A DNA stretch of 7,395 nucleotides from Campylobacterota bacterium (GTDB lineage Bacteria; Campylobacterota; Campylobacteria; Campylobacterales; Sulfurovaceae), in assembly GCA_022600655.1 (NCBI GenBank), contig JAHZJZ010000226.1, forward strand, positions 1 to 7,395, written 5' to 3'. Every line of letters begins with the position of its first letter. Within the stretch, counting starts at the first letter, position 1. Shown one piece after another: positions 6,112 to 7,395 of this stretch. The notes under the pieces are model-generated. The model was not told the origin of the DNA and made no database searches. It saw only the letters and a program-made list of their open reading frames with translations. The position numbers and the translations under genes are program-made.

Positions 6112-7281
6112 ATGCTTTCAAAACGAATTCAAACCCTCTCTCCATCTTTAACTATTGCTATTACGGTATTGGCTTTAGAGCTTAAAGCCAGTGGTAAAGA
6201 TATTTTATCATTCTCTGCTGGTGAACCAGACTTTGATACACCAGATGTTATCAAAAATGCAGCAAAAGATGCTTTAGATAATGGTAAAACAAAGTATACA
6301 GCGATTCCAGGTACACCTGATTTACTTGAGGCTGTAGCTGGAAAATTAAAAAGAGACAATAACCTAGAGTATGCACCAAACATGATTCAAACCAACAACG
6401 GTGCGAAGCATTCACTGTTTAACCTTTTCCAAGCGATTATTGACCATGGAGATGAAGTGATTATCCCTGCTCCATACTGGGTTACCTACCCTGAAGTTGT
6501 AAAATACTCTGGTGGGGTTTCAGTGGTTATTGAGACAGATGATGAGAGTGGATTTAAAATCACTCCTGAGCAACTCAAAAATGCTATTACTCCTAAAACA
6601 AAAGCCTTAGTTTTAACTACACCTTCAAACCCAACAGGTGCTGTTTATACTAAAGAGGAACTTGAAGGATTAGCAGAAGTTTTAGAAGGTACTGATGTTC
6701 TTGTTATTTCTGATGAGATGTATGAAAAACTAGTTTACGATGGTGTAGAGTTTACCGCTACTGCCTCTATCTCAGATGATATGTTCCAAAGAACCATTAC
6801 TGTAAATGGTCTTAGTAAATCAGCAGCGATGACTGGTTGGAGATTTGGTTACTTAGCAACACCTCATACAGAGCTAGTTGGTGTTATGAACAAACTTCAG
6901 TCACAAAGTACTTCAAACATCAGTTCAGTTACTCAAGCAGCAGCTATTCCTGGTCTTGATGGTTCAGCTGATGAAGTAGTAGAAGAGATGAGACAAGCAT
7001 TTGAAGCAAGAAGAGATGAAGCGTGTGACCTTATCAACGCTATTGATGGTCTCTCAGTAGTAAAACCAGATGGGGCATTCTATCTTTTCATTAACATTAA
7101 GGAGGTAACCAACGACTCTATGGAGTTCGCAAAAGGTCTTCTTGAAAAAGAGGGTGTTGCCGTTGTTCCTGGTGTAGGATTTGGTTCTGAAGGATACTTA
7201 AGATTCTCATTCGCAACTGATATCGAAACCATCCGTGAAGGTGTTAAACGAATTGAGCGATATATTCAGACGGTTAAATAA
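6112..7281 (+). CDS. aspC: class I pyridoxal-phosphate aminotransferase, aspartate type
   Basis: Fold-type I PLP enzyme expected to exchange amino groups between aspartate and 2-oxoglutarate (EC 2.6.1.1). The 389-residue length is normal. Marks in order: SFSAGEPDFDTP (34-44), KYTAIPGTPDL (61-71), NNGAKHSLFN (95-104) for PLP phosphate contact, PAPYWVTYPE (119-128), TTPSNPTGAVY with N173 (169-179), VISDEMYEKL with D201 (198-207), the Schiff-base Lys K236 in NGLSKSAAMTGWRFGY, and the substrate-carboxylate Arg R364 in GYLRFSFA. The SxGEPDFDTP and MTGWRxGY style is that of the AspB (1-beta) subgroup, some of which also use prephenate and so serve tyrosine and phenylalanine synthesis; the symbol aspB would be equally fair. 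The ATG has AAGGCG about 6 bases upstream. It appears to have its own promoter and is followed by a strong stem-loop. Confidence 0.94.
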   Translation: MLSKRIQTLSPSLTIAITVLALELKASGKDILSFSAGEPDFDTPDVIKNAAKDALDNGKTKYTAIPGTPDLLEAVAGKLKRDNNLEYAPNMIQTNNGAKHSLFNLFQAIIDHGDEVIIPAPYWVTYPEVVKYSGGVSVVIETDDESGFKITPEQLKNAITPKTKALVLTTPSNPTGAVYTKEELEGLAEVLEGTDVLVISDEMYEKLVYDGVEFTATASISDDMFQRTITVNGLSKSAAMTGWRFGYLATPHTELVGVMNKLQSQSTSNISSVTQAAAIPGLDGSADEVVEEMRQAFEARRDEACDLINAIDGLSVVKPDGAFYLFINIKEVTNDSMEFAKGLLEKEGVAVVPGVGFGSEGYLRFSFATDIETIREGVKRIERYIQTVK

Positions 7282-7285
7282 ATAA

Positions 7286-7305
7286 CGTGGGCATTCTTGC
7301 CCACG
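7286..7305. terminator. stem-loop terminator after the aminotransferase gene
   Basis: CGTGGGCA and TGCCCACG form a perfect 8-bp GC-rich stem with a TTCT loop, 4 bases after the stop codon. On the plus strand AGAAAAAG follows, not a U run. On the minus strand the stem is followed by TTATTTATTT, so it may serve transcripts from both converging genes. Confidence 0.65.
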
Positions 7306-7314
7306 AGAAAAAGT

Positions 7315-7332
7315 ATATCTACACACAGATAT
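7315..7332 (-). terminator. weak second stem-loop facing the convergent gene
   Basis: ATATCT and AGATAT flank a 6-base loop. On the minus strand this stem follows the stop of the presumed convergent gene by about a dozen bases and is itself followed by ACTTTTTCT, the layout of an intrinsic terminator, although the AT-rich stem is weak. Confidence 0.3.
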
Positions 7333-7343
7333 CACTTAAAAAC

Positions 7344-7395
7344 TTATTCACTCTCTCTACTAATGACCACATCATATTTATCTAAGGAATCTGTC
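7344..7395 (-). CDS. C-terminal end of an unidentified convergent gene (partial)
   Basis: On the minus strand from the window edge one frame reads TDSLDKYDVVISRESE and stops at TAA (7344-7346). The other two minus frames hit stops sooner. The residue mix is protein-like, and the position fits two terminator-like hairpins between it and the aminotransferase gene. Sixteen residues are too few to assign a family. Confidence 0.4.
   Translation of the reverse strand, partial: TDSLDKYDVVISRESE

Noticed and set aside
6129..6383. Minus-strand frame of 84 codons in the aminotransferase gene.
   Set aside because: Antisense shadow; the plus-strand frame carries all PLP-enzyme motifs.

Overview
The window looks like a chromosomal segment of a Campylobacterota (epsilonproteobacterial) genome, perhaps close to Sulfurovum or Sulfurimonas. 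The basis is the low-GC coding sequence, the A-rich leaders with GGA-type ribosome binding sites, TATAAT-type -10 boxes without clear -35 boxes, and the style of the SpeA, CysE and aspartate aminotransferase proteins. The genus is inference only.

Positions 1-960 are a decayed accessory junction. On the minus strand, 1-420 is an open frame of 140 codons that runs off the window edge and resembles the uncharacterised DUF4225 family. It seems to lack its own start. Directly beside it, 448-770 (minus) is a broken IS630-family transposase: its first 29 residues are followed almost at once by its C-terminal part, with the middle deleted, two in-frame stops and a frameshift. On the plus strand, 800-918 is a short frameshifted gene tail with weak resemblance to the C-terminal half of HPr phosphocarrier proteins. 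A strong hairpin at 936-957 closes this zone.

Positions 961-7305 are ordinary, tightly packed core metabolism, all on the plus strand. The order is an ammonium transporter (amt), a PII signalling protein (glnK/glnB), a small SAM-dependent methyltransferase, arginine decarboxylase (speA), serine O-acetyltransferase (cysE, best read from a TTG start 4 bases after the speA stop) and a class I aspartate-type aminotransferase. amt and glnK form the classic pair in which PII gates the ammonium channel in response to nitrogen status. speA starts polyamine synthesis from arginine, cysE starts cysteine synthesis from serine, and the aminotransferase moves amino groups between glutamate and oxaloacetate (or prephenate). 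The shared theme is nitrogen and amino-acid metabolism, but each block has candidate promoters of its own, so it need not be one operon.

After the aminotransferase, a perfect stem-loop at 7286-7305 and a second weak one at 7315-7332 separate it from what looks like the C-terminus of a convergent minus-strand gene (7344 to the window end). I see no tRNA, rRNA, CRISPR array, integrase or complete mobile element, and no convincing new multi-gene system. The points most worth a second look are the DUF4225-like fragment, the deleted IS630 relic, and a REP-like palindrome with a GTAG foot after glnK.
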